The position numbers and the translations under genes were made by a program. Of a stretch of DNA of 64,000 nucleotides, positions 47,001 through 57,132 are shown piece by piece (positions within the stretch are counted from its first letter, which is position 1; each line of letters opens with the position of its first letter). Below the pieces are notes generated by a model. The model had not been told where the DNA came from. It did no database searches and saw only the letters and a list, made by a program, of their open reading frames with translations. Source of the stretch: Volvox africanus. Lineage: Eukaryota; Chlorophyta; Chlorophyceae; Chlamydomonadales; Volvocaceae. The DNA lies in the NCBI GenBank assembly GCA_030268105.1, contig BSDZ01000003.1, forward strand, positions 3,906,001-3,970,000. Direction: 5' to 3'.

Positions 47001-47951
47001 GTAGTCGCGCTGCCCAAAACTGAGGGGGGATACGATGCGGTGTTCGTAATGGTCGATCGTCTGACTAAGATGGTTCACCTAGCACCATGCACGTCATCCT
47101 GCACGGCTGAGCAAACCGCACGTTTGTTTTTCGATAATGTGGTTCGGTTACACGGGATTCCCAAAAATGTGATCTCGGACCGCGGTGGACAGTTCACGTC
47201 TAAGTTTTGGGAAGCGCTCTGCAAACTAGTTGGCATGCGCGTCAACCTGAGCACGGCGTATCACCCGCAGACTGATGGTCAAACCGAACGCACAAACCGC
47301 ACGTTGGGTGATATGTTGCGCAATTATGCTGGTCGCACACCACTCGTTTGGGATACGTATTTGACTGCGGCAGAATTCGCGCTTAACAATGCTGTTAACC
47401 GCTCTACAGGCAAAAGTCCGTTCTTTCTTAACTACGGGTTTCATCCCGCGCTACCCGTGTGGCGTGAGTTGGAAGTGAACGTGCCTGCTGCTAAACTTTT
47501 TGCCAAGTCTTTTATGTCCCGAATCACAGACGCGAAGTCGTGTTTGGACGCGGCGCAGCAACGAACGACGGAATACTATAACAAATCTAAGCAGGATGTG
47601 ACGTTTTCGGAAGGGCAACTCGTGTTGCTAAGCACCAAGAACTTGCGTTCCTTGGCCGACGGATCCCGAAAACTTTTACCCCGCTGGATTGGTCCGTATC
47701 CTGTCATGCGCATGGTTGGGAATGTGGCTGTGGAGCTTGCATTGCCCGCTGACATGACCATTCACCCCACGTTTCACGTATCGCTTGTTCGTCCGTATCG
47801 TGGTACGGAACCCGTCCCTGAGCCTTCTAACGCCCCCGCAGCGATCGAACCAGTTCCCGAGACCTGGATCGCTGGTAAACAGAAGTTTTACGATGTGGAG
47901 CGGGTGTTAGATTATCGCGCGCGTCGTGTGGGCCGACACCGACGTAAGTGA
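44025..47951 (+). CDS. pol: G2 pol polyprotein
   Basis: It is open from the codon after the gag TAG with no ATG near the start. Protease [10 protein letters not shown] is canonical. The RT has [19 protein letters not shown] and YLDD, with a Val for Asp change in [10 protein letters not shown] compared with G1 and G3. RNase H and an integrase with H...H, CSLCQRNK and D, D, E motifs follow. After the [14 protein letters not shown] segment the frame ends at TGA 47949-47951 inside the chromodomain, whose remainder (EYLVKWTGYTDEHNSWE) stays readable beyond the stop. G3 has CGG there. About 1309 codons. Confidence 0.94.
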   Translation, partial: GLARVPAEGALPGFSELTRGRWSSLRPAVKALLPCVLGHIERVIVRRITLDGRTGLLCFDPLCNLFTPRRPLSSIDLSNHVVLFIPSSLREMSEQLAIYRRCRRQYPGTAACVLLPAFCRRKAEASLRGMRHVHRFEPGTVLFNGVDREGTLAPWPRLSYSVDVWYEAPDGGAVGYGPALSALTLSAGQSLVDNRVPVVQIGLNGRTLKALVDTGASDDFISVAEVNALGLSPESSDCPQVTLADGGKHPIVGRITLSLSIGPLRVVTRPYVLQGLAETAPYIMGSSTLRQYRARIDMETATLHMCKGTLSIKVPFLSFEHVTPKEGETEAVPMVNFAVTAMAARIEPELVGRKEAVRLLRKGAHGLLLRPRVSCCVTTAQISADPEVEALLSQYEDVFKDIPGLPPMRPVDHTIPLMPGAQPTARPMYRLSPLELDEVKRQVTDLLAKGMIRPSTSPYSAPILFVGKKDGTLRMCIDYRGLNANTVKNRYPLPRVDVLLDKLKGSAYFSSIDLQQGYNQIRIAASDIPKTAFRTPFGHFEYTVLSFGLTNAPATFQAVMDRMFRPFIDRFVVCYLDDILVYSKTREEHLEHLRLVLDVMRREQLFAKRAKCFWAQPQVEYLGHIVSATGVKMDPRKVAVVRDWPAPQNLTELRKFLGLTNYFRKFIEKYSIIAAPLTNLTHKGVFVSLVSWTSQCQRAFEELKRIIAEDVTLAFPDYSLPFRVEVVSDASIFGSGAVLLQEGRPIAFTSKKFSGAEIRYTTGEQELLAVLHALKEWRCYLDGRPFTLKTDHKPLTFLQSVPTLNRRQARWMEYLARFNCTWEYISGKLNIADALSRHPSLHAAILAAPVMRPRSEEVPIATDLAERLKVAYNADAWFADPANVETLRKQNGLWLRTEGAATQIVVPNDDALLYDILARFHEDPLAGHPGSKRLIDVVQRSFWWPRLAKDAANFVQTCSLCQRNKALSGKGHGLLQPLPVPDAPWESVSMDFVVALPKTEGGYDAVFVMVDRLTKMVHLAPCTSSCTAEQTARLFFDNVVRLHGIPKNVISDRGGQFTSKFWEALCKLVGMRVNLSTAYHPQTDGQTERTNRTLGDMLRNYAGRTPLVWDTYLTAAEFALNNAVNRSTGKSPFFLNYGFHPALPVWRELEVNVPAAKLFAKSFMSRITDAKSCLDAAQQRTTEYYNKSKQDVTFSEGQLVLLSTKNLRSLADGSRKLLPRWIGPYPVMRMVGNVAVELALPADMTIHPTFHVSLVRPYRGTEPVPEPSNAPAAIEPVPETWIAGKQKFYDVERVLDYRARRVGRHRRK

Positions 47952-48130
47952 ACAGTACACGAGTACTTGGTTAAGTGGACAGGGTATACCGACGAGCACA
48001 ACTCATGGGAACCGGCACGCAACTTCTCACAGGACATGAAACCCCTGCTCGAAGAAGCCCGCAAACGTGCCACGCAAGCCCAATGACCCCTGCAGTCGAT
48101 GCTGTATGATGCAGCGAGGACGCTGCATAC

Positions 48131-48145
48131 GGGAGGGGGGATAAT
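48131..48145 (+). other. G2 polypurine tract
   Basis: GGGAGGGGGGATAAT immediately before the 3' LTR. Confidence 0.85.
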
Positions 48146-48969
48146 TGTTGTGCTACGGTTAGTTTCCCGCCGATGCGTAGGTCGATGTGATCCTACAAGG
48201 CGAAGTGCTTTTGTGATGAACGCATTACATATGAATGAATCTGCATGATATAAATGTATTCGCATACATTTATATATGCATCTGGCATGTTATCATTATC
48301 CATCGCGACATCGCATCATGGCAAATCCGCCTAGCATGCATGAATGACCGAATCATTGAAGTGCGCATTATGCTCATGCCACGAAACGATAAGTAATATT
48401 ATCTGATATAATATTACTTCATTTAAGCACACGTTGAGAGCGCCACACTCGTCGCGATACATGCCTTGCAACCGGATATCGATATCCGGACCCTTGCATC
48501 ATGCGAATGCCGGAAAGGCTTATACGTTGTTATGCGTAGACATCGCCTATACGCAGTAGGGTTGTCACATCTAGGATCGGCCTCCTGATGTGAATCGTAC
48601 GGCATTGCGATGCTGCGAGTATAACAGATGCGAGGACGGCTAAGCTAGACGAGACATTCGATACCGTAGAACACTTGTGTGTTCTACATTACTATTGCTA
48701 TACTATATTCTACTTAGCCCGAGCTAAGCCTGAACTTCGCTAATCACCGCCGCGTGATGATTGCTTGCTTCCGGCGCTGACGGCGATTTCGTCCATTGCA
48801 TCATTCCGATCTGTAAGACCGTAAGTTATATCTCTCTTCGTCTTGAAGTCTTCCGCTGTCTCTGTTTGCTCTCGCTTGCCTTGCTGTACTTGCAAGTGCT
48901 CGCGCATCGGTGTCGATAGTCTCCAGACGTGCAGATACTTATGAGCAAACGCGAACGAGAGGTACAACA
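48146..48969 (+). repeat. G2 3' LTR
   Basis: 824 bp. Its start (TTAGTTTCCCGCCGATGCG) matches G3, while its body variants (GCTCATGCCACG, ATCGATATCC, CCGTAGAAC) match G1. This is the reverse of the 5' LTR pattern. Confidence 0.95.
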
Positions 48970-49891
48970 CCATGAACAGCCATGTGTGGCACTTAAGAGT
49001 TTTATGTTACAAGGTAAGCCACATGTACAGGTTCTAAATCCATATAATGGTAGCGATTTAGCGATGTTAACAAGTGTTCACCAGAGCAATCTCTTGTACA
49101 ACGACTAGTATTCATAGCGCTATCCTAAATTGAAATTAAGTTTGAAGATATTTTATGCACATTGTCTCCAATGCTACTGCACAATAAGAGCAAGTAAGCA
49201 AACTAAATAAATCCGGCGAACCCGTGCTCCGAACTTTATTATGCGCTATCTACATAAACTTTGCGTAAACTGCGTTACAGTGCGTTACGTGCGTATGGTA
49301 ACGCACTGTACGCAAGATTACGCAAGCTGTTTGCGTAAACTTAACGCCTGCGTTAGGTTTGCGATCGCGTGCGTTAGGTTTGCGTTAGGCTCGCGATAGA
49401 ACATACGCAAGCCCCCGATTTTCAAGCACCACGAAACGTAATAAAAATTACAGGGAACTTTTATAATCATTATAAATATTGTTTTCATTTAAACGAACTT
49501 GAAAACGACGCACTATAACAGACGTTCTGTCAAGTTTTCTATTTCTTTGCGTTAGGCTCGCGTTAGGCTAACGCAACCTCTAACGCACAAAACGCAGCCT
49601 TACGCACACATACGCACCCTAACGCAGCCTAACGCGAGCCTAACGCACGAATCTGTTGTTATAGTGGTCCTGCAGTGGAGCCAGCTGATTGCGTCCATCT
49701 AACTGCTCCTTGTGCGGTGCGTGCTGTGCTGTGTCTGCTCTGCTCTGCTTGCCTCGCCACTTCACTCATCTGTGACTTTATTTGGTGGTTGATTTGGTGA
49801 TTCACGTTATTTCGGCGTCCTCTTGGGGGATAGCGCTGGGTGTGGTGACTTGCGTGTATGTCTGGGTGGCTTGGATGAGTATCGTGGTTGC

Positions 49892-50715
49892 TGTTGTGCT
49901 ACGGTTAGTTTCCCGCCGATGCGTAGGTCGATGTGATCCTACAAGGCGAAGTGCTATTGTGATGAACACATTGCATATGAATGAATCTGCATGATATAAA
50001 TGTATTCGTGTATATTTATATATGCATTTGGCATGTTGTCATTATCCATCACGACATCGCATCATGGCAAATCCGCCTAGCATGCATGAAAGCCCGAAGC
50101 ATTGAAGTGCGCATTATGCTCGTGCTACGAAACGATAAGTTATGTTATCTGATATAATATTACTTCATTACAGCACACGTTGAGAGCGCCACACTCGTCG
50201 CGATACATGCCCTGCAACCGGATATCGTTATCCGGACCCTTGCATCATGCGAATGCCGGAAAGGCTTATACGTTGTTATGCATAGACATCGCCTAGACGC
50301 AGTAGGGTTGTCACATCTAGGATCGGCCTCCTGATGTGAATCGTACGGTATTGCGATGCTGCGAGTATAACAGATGCGAGGACGGCTAAGCAAAATAAGA
50401 CATTCGATACCGGAGAACACTCGTGTGTTCTATATTACTATTGCTATACGCTATTCTACTTAGCCCGAGCTAAGCCTGAACTTCGCTAATCACCGCCGCG
50501 TGATGATTGCTTGCTTCCGGCGCTGACGGCGATTTCGTCCATTGCATCGTTCCGATCTGTAAGACTGTAAGTTATATCTCTCTTCGTCTTGAAGTCTTCC
50601 GCTGTCTCTGTTTGCTCTCGCTTGCCTTGCTGTACTTGCAAGTGCTCACGCATCGGTGTCGAAAATCTCCGGACGTGCAGATACTTATGAGCAAACGCGA
50701 ACGAGAGGTACAACA
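49892..50715 (+). repeat. G3 5' LTR
   Basis: 824 bp, TGTTGTGCTACGGTTAG to GAGAGGTACAACA. Confidence 0.95.
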
Positions 50716-50718
50716 ATT

Positions 50719-50733
50719 TGGTATCGAGACAGG
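50719..50733 (+). other. G3 primer binding site
   Basis: TGGTATCGAGACAGG, identical to G1 and G2. Confidence 0.75.
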
Positions 50734-50782
50734 TTCGTTGCCTAACTGTCTCTCTTTGTCTAATCGGAAGTAGGTTCTTTCT

Positions 50783-51216
50783 ATGGCGAGTTCCAGCGAC
50801 GAACCACGAGGACCGCTAGATACTTTTGCCAAAGACCTAGGCCGCGCCGTTTTGGACGCCGCCGCTTCCGGTTTGTAATTGTTTAATTGCTTTTACTTAG
50901 ATTGCTGCACTTGTTGTGTAAGTGTACGCTCTGAGTCGCAGGTAATCTCAGTGCACCGGCATTGCTTGCTGCGGCGACTGAGACCGGCTTTCGTCCGGAC
51001 CAGTTGGCGACTCTCATTGCCCAAACTACAGAGATCAGGACTCAGCTGGGCAAGTACTTGCTGAGTTTACTGAATCTTCTCAAGAGTACTGTCGGTAGGC
51101 TCACCGAATCGCTTTGTACTCTTGCCTTTGCGATAGAAGTCGGCTTCTATTATGCAAACCTAGGGTATCGTTTCGTGCTCCATGTCCGCGGAACACGACG
51201 ATACGCCGCACACTAG
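50783..51216 (+). CDS. G3 spliced upstream ORF (ORF0)
   Basis: Exon 1 is 50783-50870 and exon 2 is 50942-51216, with the same intron borders and same length as G2. Most changes from G2 are third-position synonymous. Replacements are one Glu to Lys in exon 1, plus Asn to Lys, His to Arg and Tyr to Leu in exon 2, the last two near the gag overlap. Confidence 0.58.
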
Positions 51217-52462
51217 CCTAGCTAGCCAACCCGATTTTGTTGTGGCTGCTAGAGCGCCGGATAGAGGTCTTGAGACTGTTGGCACGCTAGCCACTCAAGA
51301 GCCCCTTTTCCTTCAGACCCCTGCTCACTTAATTGTGCCACATTCAGCAGTGAACACGAATATGGACAACACTGCTGGAACAAGGGTTCTGCCATTACCT
51401 CAAGCTCGAGGGCATGATGACATCCCTGAGGTGATGAGATTGTCGATTCCCGTTCCTAGGCTCAATATTTCGCTGACCGACAAGACACCAGGGCATAGCA
51501 TAGCCGATGCAACTCGTGCGTACGTGCGTGACGCTAAAAAGTATCTCCAGGCTGTTCATGGTGGCGATAATGACGGTATCAGGTGTCTCTTCGTTGGTAA
51601 CACCCTCGAGGGCTCAGCGAGGGACTGGTATCGCAATTGGACCAACGCCCGGGGCAACTATACTTTTGACGAGTTGGTCGCCGCTTTGCTCGCACGATTT
51701 GCTACTGAGGTTCAAGCACGCGATGTGGAAGCTCGTAAGGTTTTGGCAGCCGGTAGCTACCACATGCGTCGGGATGAAAATGTACCTGCGTACCAGTCAC
51801 GCTTCGAAGCACTTGTGACTCCCATTGCTGACCTCACTGAATCCGAGCGTGTCTTTTGGTTTAGGCGAGGCCTGACGAAACTTTTGGCTAAATGGTGCGC
51901 TACTGACTTGGTTGGAGCGCAGATCAAGTCGTATGATGCTTTGGTCGCTTTTGCTAAGGGCACGGAGATACGACTCCTTGCCGGTGAGGAAGAAGTCAAG
52001 TCTGCCCCTCGTGCAAATGCCGTGCAAGTGCAGGATCCGCTTGGGGAAGCCGTAGCTCTTGACCAGGACTTCAGAGTGACCCGCCCCACGCCTACTGCCG
52101 CGACGCGACGCAGCAACCGGCAACGCCAGGCGCGCGGGGGCGCTAGCTCGGGTGTCCGTGGGTCAGGAGGAGCAGGTCCGAGCTCGGACCCGGCTAAAAA
52201 CAGGAAGCGTGGTGGTGCGCCGTCGACGGCAGCCGCACAGCGTTCCGACCCCAATGCGAAGCGGACTCGCACGGACGACACGTATATGCCAAAATGGAAT
52301 TGCAGTCGTTCCGAATTCGAGCGTCGGAAATTGGCCAACGTTTGTCTACGGTGTGCGGAGAGCCATTCCACTAAGGATTGCCCACTAATGCCGCCGTTTG
52401 TACCTCAGCCGATAGGGGCTTGCCCGGGTTCCTGCGGAGGGGGCACCACCTGGGATTTCTGA
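51182..52462 (+). CDS. gag: G3 gag, C-terminus altered by 2-base loss
   Basis: It starts at ATG 51182 and is Gag-like through the zinc knuckle CLRCAESHSTKDC. Where G1 and G2 read CCGAAATAG, G3 reads CCGATAG. The normal stop is therefore out of frame and the protein runs on to 426 codons with a novel tail. The pol frame can no longer be reached by readthrough. Confidence 0.9.
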   Translation: MSAEHDDTPHTSLASQPDFVVAARAPDRGLETVGTLATQEPLFLQTPAHLIVPHSAVNTNMDNTAGTRVLPLPQARGHDDIPEVMRLSIPVPRLNISLTDKTPGHSIADATRAYVRDAKKYLQAVHGGDNDGIRCLFVGNTLEGSARDWYRNWTNARGNYTFDELVAALLARFATEVQARDVEARKVLAAGSYHMRRDENVPAYQSRFEALVTPIADLTESERVFWFRRGLTKLLAKWCATDLVGAQIKSYDALVAFAKGTEIRLLAGEEEVKSAPRANAVQVQDPLGEAVALDQDFRVTRPTPTAATRRSNRQRQARGGASSGVRGSGGAGPSSDPAKNRKRGGAPSTAAAQRSDPNAKRTRTDDTYMPKWNCSRSEFERRKLANVCLRCAESHSTKDCPLMPPFVPQPIGACPGSCGGGTTWDF

Positions 52463-55341
52463 ACTAACGCGTGGTCGGTGGTCATCCTTACGGCCAGCCG
52501 TTAAGGCATTGTTGCCTTGTGTACTTGGACACATCGAGCGAGTCATTGCGCGACGCATCACGCTTGACGGACGCACGGGACTTCTCTGCTTCGACCCGTT
52601 GTGTAATTTGTTTACACCTCGCCGTCCCCTGTCGTCTATCGATCTGTCTAACCACGTGGTTTTGTTCATCCCCTCGTCTCTGCGTGAGATGTTGGAACAG
52701 TTGGCCATATACAGGAGGTGTAGGCGTCAATATCCAGGCACTGCCGCATGTGTTTTACTCCCCGCTTTCTGTCGGCGCAAGGCAGAGGCATCGTTAAGGG
52801 GTATGCGGCATGTCCACCGGTTCGAGCCGGGCACCGTTTTGTTTAATGGTGTGGATCGGGAGGGTACGCTGGCTCCGTGGCCAAGCACATCCTACTCGGT
52901 TGACGTTTGGTACGAAGCTCCTGATGGGGGTGCCGTTGGTTACGGACCCGCCTTAAGTGCACTGACGTTGTCTGCTGGGCAGTCGCTCGTAGATAACCGT
53001 GTCCCTGTGGTTCAGATCGGTTTGAATGGCCGTACTCTGAAGGCACTTGTTGACACCGGTGCCAGCGACGACTTCATCTCTGTCGCAGAGGTGAACACGC
53101 TGGGGTTGTCCCCAGAGTCGTCTGATTGTCCACAGGTTACCCTTGCTGACGGGGGTAAGCATCCCATCGTGGGCAGGATTACCCTTAGCCTATCAATAGG
53201 CCCTTTGCGTGTTGTGACCCGGCCGTACGTGCTGCAGGGCTTAGCAGAGACTGCACCGTACATAATGGGGTCGTCGACATTACGACAGTACCGCGCGCGC
53301 ATCAACATGGAGACCGCAACCCTGCATATGTGCAAGGGTACTCTGTCGATTAAGGTACCTTTCCTGTCGTTCGAACATGTCACACCAAAGGAGGGCGAAA
53401 CTGAGGCGGTGCCTATGGTTAATTTCGCTGTGACTGCAATGGCCGCGTGAATCGAACCAGAGCTAGTCCGGCGTAAGGAGGCCGTCCGTTTGTTACGGAA
53501 GGGTGCCCACGGACTGCTTTTAAGGCCGCAGGTGAGCTGTTGTGTCACCACCGCGCAGATTTCTCCACATCGTGAGGTTGAGGCCCTACTGTCGCAGTAT
53601 GAGGACGTCTTTAAAGATATCCCTGGCCTACCACCTATGCGTCCTGTTGATCACACAATCCCTCTCATGCCTGGAGCGCAGCCTACAGCCCGGCCAATGT
53701 ACAGGTTGAGTCCATTGGAGCTGGACGAGGTAAAGCGCCAGGTGACGGATTTGCTCGCGAAGGGTATGATACGCCCCAGCACATCCCCGTTTTCTGCACC
53801 GATTTTGTTTGTCGGTAAGAAGGATGGGACCTTGCGCATGTGCATTGATTACCGGGGGTTGAATGCGAATACGGTGAAAAATCGCTACCCTTTGCCACGC
53901 GTTGACGACCTGTTGGATAAGCTGAAGGGCTCGGCTTATTTTTCCTCAATTGACTTACAACAGGGCTACAATCAGATTCGCATCGCTGCCTCTGATATCC
54001 CGAAAACCGCTTTTCGGACGCCCTTCGGTCACTTTGAGTATACGGTCCTATTGTTTGGTTTGACTAATGCCCCTGCGACGTTCCAGGCGGTTATGGACCG
54101 AATGTTTAGGCCGTTTATCGACAGGTTCATTGTTTGCTACCTGGATGACATCTTGGTATATTCTAAGACGCGCGAGGAGCACTTGGAGCATCTTCGGCTC
54201 GTGCTTGACGTTATGAGGCGGGAGCAATTGTTTGCTAAACGCGCCAAATGCTTTTGGGCGCAGCCTCAGGTGGAATATTTGGGCCACATTGTGTCGGCCA
54301 CCGGTGTGAAGATGGACCCGCGGAAGGTCGCCGTGGTTCACGATTGGCCCGCGCCTCAGAACCTCACGGAGCTGCGTAAGTTCCTTGGCTTGACCAATTA
54401 TTTCCGAAAGTTCATTGAAAAATATTCCATCATTGCGGCCCCGCTTACTAACTTAACTCGCAAAGGCATTTTCGTTTCACTCGAGTCGTGGACGTCGCAA
54501 TGCCAGCGGGCATTCGAAGAGCTCAAACGAATTATTGCCGAAGATGTCACCCTTGCATTCCCTGATTACTCGTTGCCATTTCGTGTTGAGGTAGTGTCTG
54601 ATGCCTCAATATTTGGAAGCGGCGCTGTATTGTTACAGGAAGGGCGACCGATCGCCTTCACGAGTAAGAAGTTTTCTGGTGCGGAGATTCGCTACACCAC
54701 CGGGGAACAGGAGCTTCTGGCCGTGCTGCATGCTTTAAAGGAATGGCGCTGTTACCTCGAGGGACGCCCGTTTACTTTAAAGACTGACCACAAGCCCCTA
54801 ACGTTTTTGCAAAGCGTTCCGACGTTGAACCACCGTCAAGCTAGGTGGATGGAATACCTAGCTAGGTTCGACTGCACCTGGGAGTACATTTCTGGTAAAT
54901 TGAATATTGGCCGACGCATCCCGAAAACTCTTACCCCGCTGGATTGGTCCGTATCCTGTCATGCGCATGGTTGGGAATGTGGCTGTGGAGCTTGCATTGC
55001 CCGCTGATATGACCATTCACCCCACGTTTCACGTATCGCTTGTTCGTCCGTATCGTGGTACGGAACCCGTCCCTGAGCCTGCTAACGCCCCCGCAGCGAT
55101 CGAACCAGTTCCCGAGACCTGGATCGCTGGTAAACAGAAGTTTTACGATGTGGAGCGGGTGTTAGATTATCGTGCGCGTCGTGTGGGCCGACACCGATGT
55201 AAGCGGACAGTACACGAGTACTTGGTTAAGTGGACAGGGTATACCGACGAGCACAACTCATGGGAACTGGCACGCAACTTCTCACAGGACATGAAGCCCC
55301 TGCTCGAAGAAGCCCGCAAACGTGCCATGCAAGCCCAATGA
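52416..55341 (+). pseudogene. pol: G3 pol, broken
   Basis: In order: intact protease [10 protein letters not shown]; a stop TGA at 53448-53450 where G2 has CGA; RT from about 53490 with YLDD intact; then RNase H, broken near 54909. There a deletion of about 1136 bp joins TGAATATT to GGCCGAC, with short shared sequence (GCCGA) at both parent ends. Integrase core is lost. The remaining [14 protein letters not shown] segment and an uninterrupted chromodomain (VHEYLVKWTGYTDEHNSWE, end at 55341) follow in another frame. Confidence 0.92.
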
Positions 55342-55385
55342 CCCCTGCAGTCGATGCTGTATGATGCAGTGAGGACGCTGCATAC

Positions 55386-55400
55386 GGGAGGGGGGATAAT
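55386..55400 (+). other. G3 polypurine tract
   Basis: GGGAGGGGGGATAAT directly before the 3' LTR. Confidence 0.85.
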
Positions 55401-56224
55401 TGTTGTGCTACGGTTAGTTTCCCGCCGATGCGTAGGTCGATGTGATCCTACAAGGTGAAGTGCTATTGTGATGAACACATTGCATATGAATGAATCTGCA
55501 TGATATAAATGTATTCGTGTACATTTATATATGCATTTGGCATGTTGTCATTATCCATCGCGACATCGCATCATGGCAAATCCGCCTAGCATGCATGAAA
55601 GCCCGAAGCATTGAAGTGCGCATTATGCTCGTGCTACGAAACGATAAGTTATGTTATCTGATATAATATTACTTCATTACAGCACACGTTGAGAGCGCCA
55701 CACTCGTCGCGATACATGCCCTGCAACCGGATATCGTTATCCGGACCCTTGCATCATGCGAATGCCGGAAAGGCTTATACGTTGTTATGCATAGACATCG
55801 CCTAGACGCAGTAGGGTTGTCACATCTAGGATCGGCCTCCTGATGTGAATCGTACGGTATTGCGATGCTGCGAGTATAACAGATGCGAGGACGGCTAAGC
55901 AAAATAAGACATTCGATACCGGAGAACACTCGTGTGTTCTATATTACTATTGCTATACGCTATTCTACTTAGCCCGAGCTAAGCCTGAACTTCGCTAATC
56001 ACCGCCGCGTGATGATTGCTTGCTTCCGGCGCTGACGGCGATTTCGTCCATTGCATCGTTCCGATCTGTAAGACTGTAAGTTATATCTCTCTTCGTCTTG
56101 AAGTCTTCCGCTGTCTCTGTTTGCTCTCGCTTGCCTTGCTGTACTTGCAAGTGCTCACGCATCGGTGTCGAAAATCTCCGGACGTGCAGATACTTATGAG
56201 CAAACGCGAACGAGAGGTACAACA
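55401..56224 (+). repeat. G3 3' LTR
   Basis: 824 bp, nearly identical to 49892-50715. Confidence 0.95.
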
Positions 56225-57047
56225 GTTGCACGGTGTTAGGTGAGGAATGTCTCAGAGGAGACGGAGGCGGTACAGGTGATGGTGGAGGAGATACAGCAGA
56301 CATTGAAGGTAGAGAAGGCGTTGGGGTGCTGATGAGGGGAGATGGGCTGGCAGCATCGGATGACACTATCCGTTCGGGGGTGTGGAAATTTGGAGCTTGA
56401 GGGTCACAAGGAATACCCGGCCCTTGACAATTAGTCAAGGAGGGGGCTAGAGGTGGACTTGGAATTTCCGATGGCGAAAGGCCCATTGGGTTAGGCGACG
56501 GTGAACGTGGCTCAGCATAACTTCGATGACCGGGTGGCGGGCTCGGTCCAGGTAAAGGGGGAGGGCTACGTGGCCGCAGAGGAGGCGGAGGTGGTGCAGG
56601 TGATGGTGGAGGAGATGTAGGCAAAGGTGGAGGCCTCGGAAGCGAAGTATTTTTAGGCAGCATCGGAGGGTTAAGGGGGGGAGGAGATGGAGGAGGAGGT
56701 GGGGGTCCCGGCGGCGACACCCACTTGCCCGATGGGGAAGGAGGCGGCGATTTAGGTGGTGCAAGTCCGACGAGAAGCGACCGAAACCCTATATATATAA
56801 ATATGAGAGAAAGAGAGGGAGAGGGAGAGGGGGTGGGTAAGTTGTTGGTTCCTGAGTACACGCTGAGGGTGTATGTGTGAAATCTATGCATCCCAACATG
56901 TGAAATATTTTGTATCAGATAGATGGAGGCTAATATCGAAGACTACTTTTGGATCTATTAGTTGAGGTAAGCTAGTTCATTAGCGAGGTATAAAGCTAGC
57001 AAGCTATATACATACATTATTTAATATGTATAGGCAAGTCAATACAT

Positions 57048-57132
57048 GTGTTCCTCCCCTGCGCTGTGGCTCGGTCCGGTCAGGACCCCCGGTGCTCGTC
57101 TTTGAAGGGCGAGTCGCCCACAGTGTAACACC
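57048..57132. mobile_element. 85-bp insertion with 8-bp target duplication
   Basis: Present in copy B and absent from copy A at about 18684. It is flanked by CAATACAT on both sides (57040-57047 and 57133-57140). The ends begin GTGTT and finish AACACC, a short imperfect inverted repeat. An 8-bp duplication fits the hAT superfamily, but the ends are not typical. It is GC-rich compared with its surroundings. Confidence 0.55.

Larger units (their letters stand above)
41499..48969 (+). mobile_element. Ty3/gypsy chromovirus-like element G2, full length
   Basis: A 7471-bp element, the same length as G1 but in the opposite orientation, flanked by a 5-bp duplication CCATG (41494-41498 and 48970-48974). 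All parts are present and protease DTG is intact. Its only obvious coding lesion is the stop in the chromodomain shared with G1. Its two LTRs differ by roughly 15-20 bases, more than those of G1 or G3. Confidence 0.96.
29131..49666. mobile_element. CACTA-type DNA transposon 2, carrying two gypsy insertions
   Basis: It has the same inverted ends as CACTA-1: CACTATAACAAGGAATCCGTGCGTTAG on the left, and TAACGCACGAATCTGTTGTTATAGTG on the right. A 3-bp duplication GTC lies at 29128-29130 and 49667-49669. The empty site survives in copy A near 17636 (CTTCTTCAG then CTGCAGCGG). Removing G1 and G2 with their duplications leaves about 5.6 kb. Subterminal GCGTTA/TAACGC arrays are at 29150-29560 and 49260-49650. 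The interior holds minus-strand exons absent from CACTA-1. Confidence 0.88.
49892..56224 (+). mobile_element. Ty3/gypsy element G3, internally deleted
   Basis: A 6333-bp element with two 824-bp LTRs and a 5-bp duplication GTTGC (49887-49891 and 56225-56229). The empty site is intact in copy A near 17862. The LTRs differ at only about three places by eye. Coding lesions are a 2-base loss at the gag/pol junction, a stop at 53448-53450, and a deletion of about 1.1 kb that removes the end of RNase H and all of integrase. Confidence 0.96.
49807..56788 (-). pseudogene. Proline-rich protein exon, copy B, split by G3
   Basis: This is the counterpart of the SPPPP exon at 17779-18422. Its C-terminal end (HTRKSPHPALSPKRTPK, stop TAA 49807-49809) is left of G3 and the larger N-terminal part (56788-56230) is right of it. 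The break falls in GTTGC, which is duplicated. Read from the right, the frame now runs into G3 LTR sequence. Confidence 0.5.
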
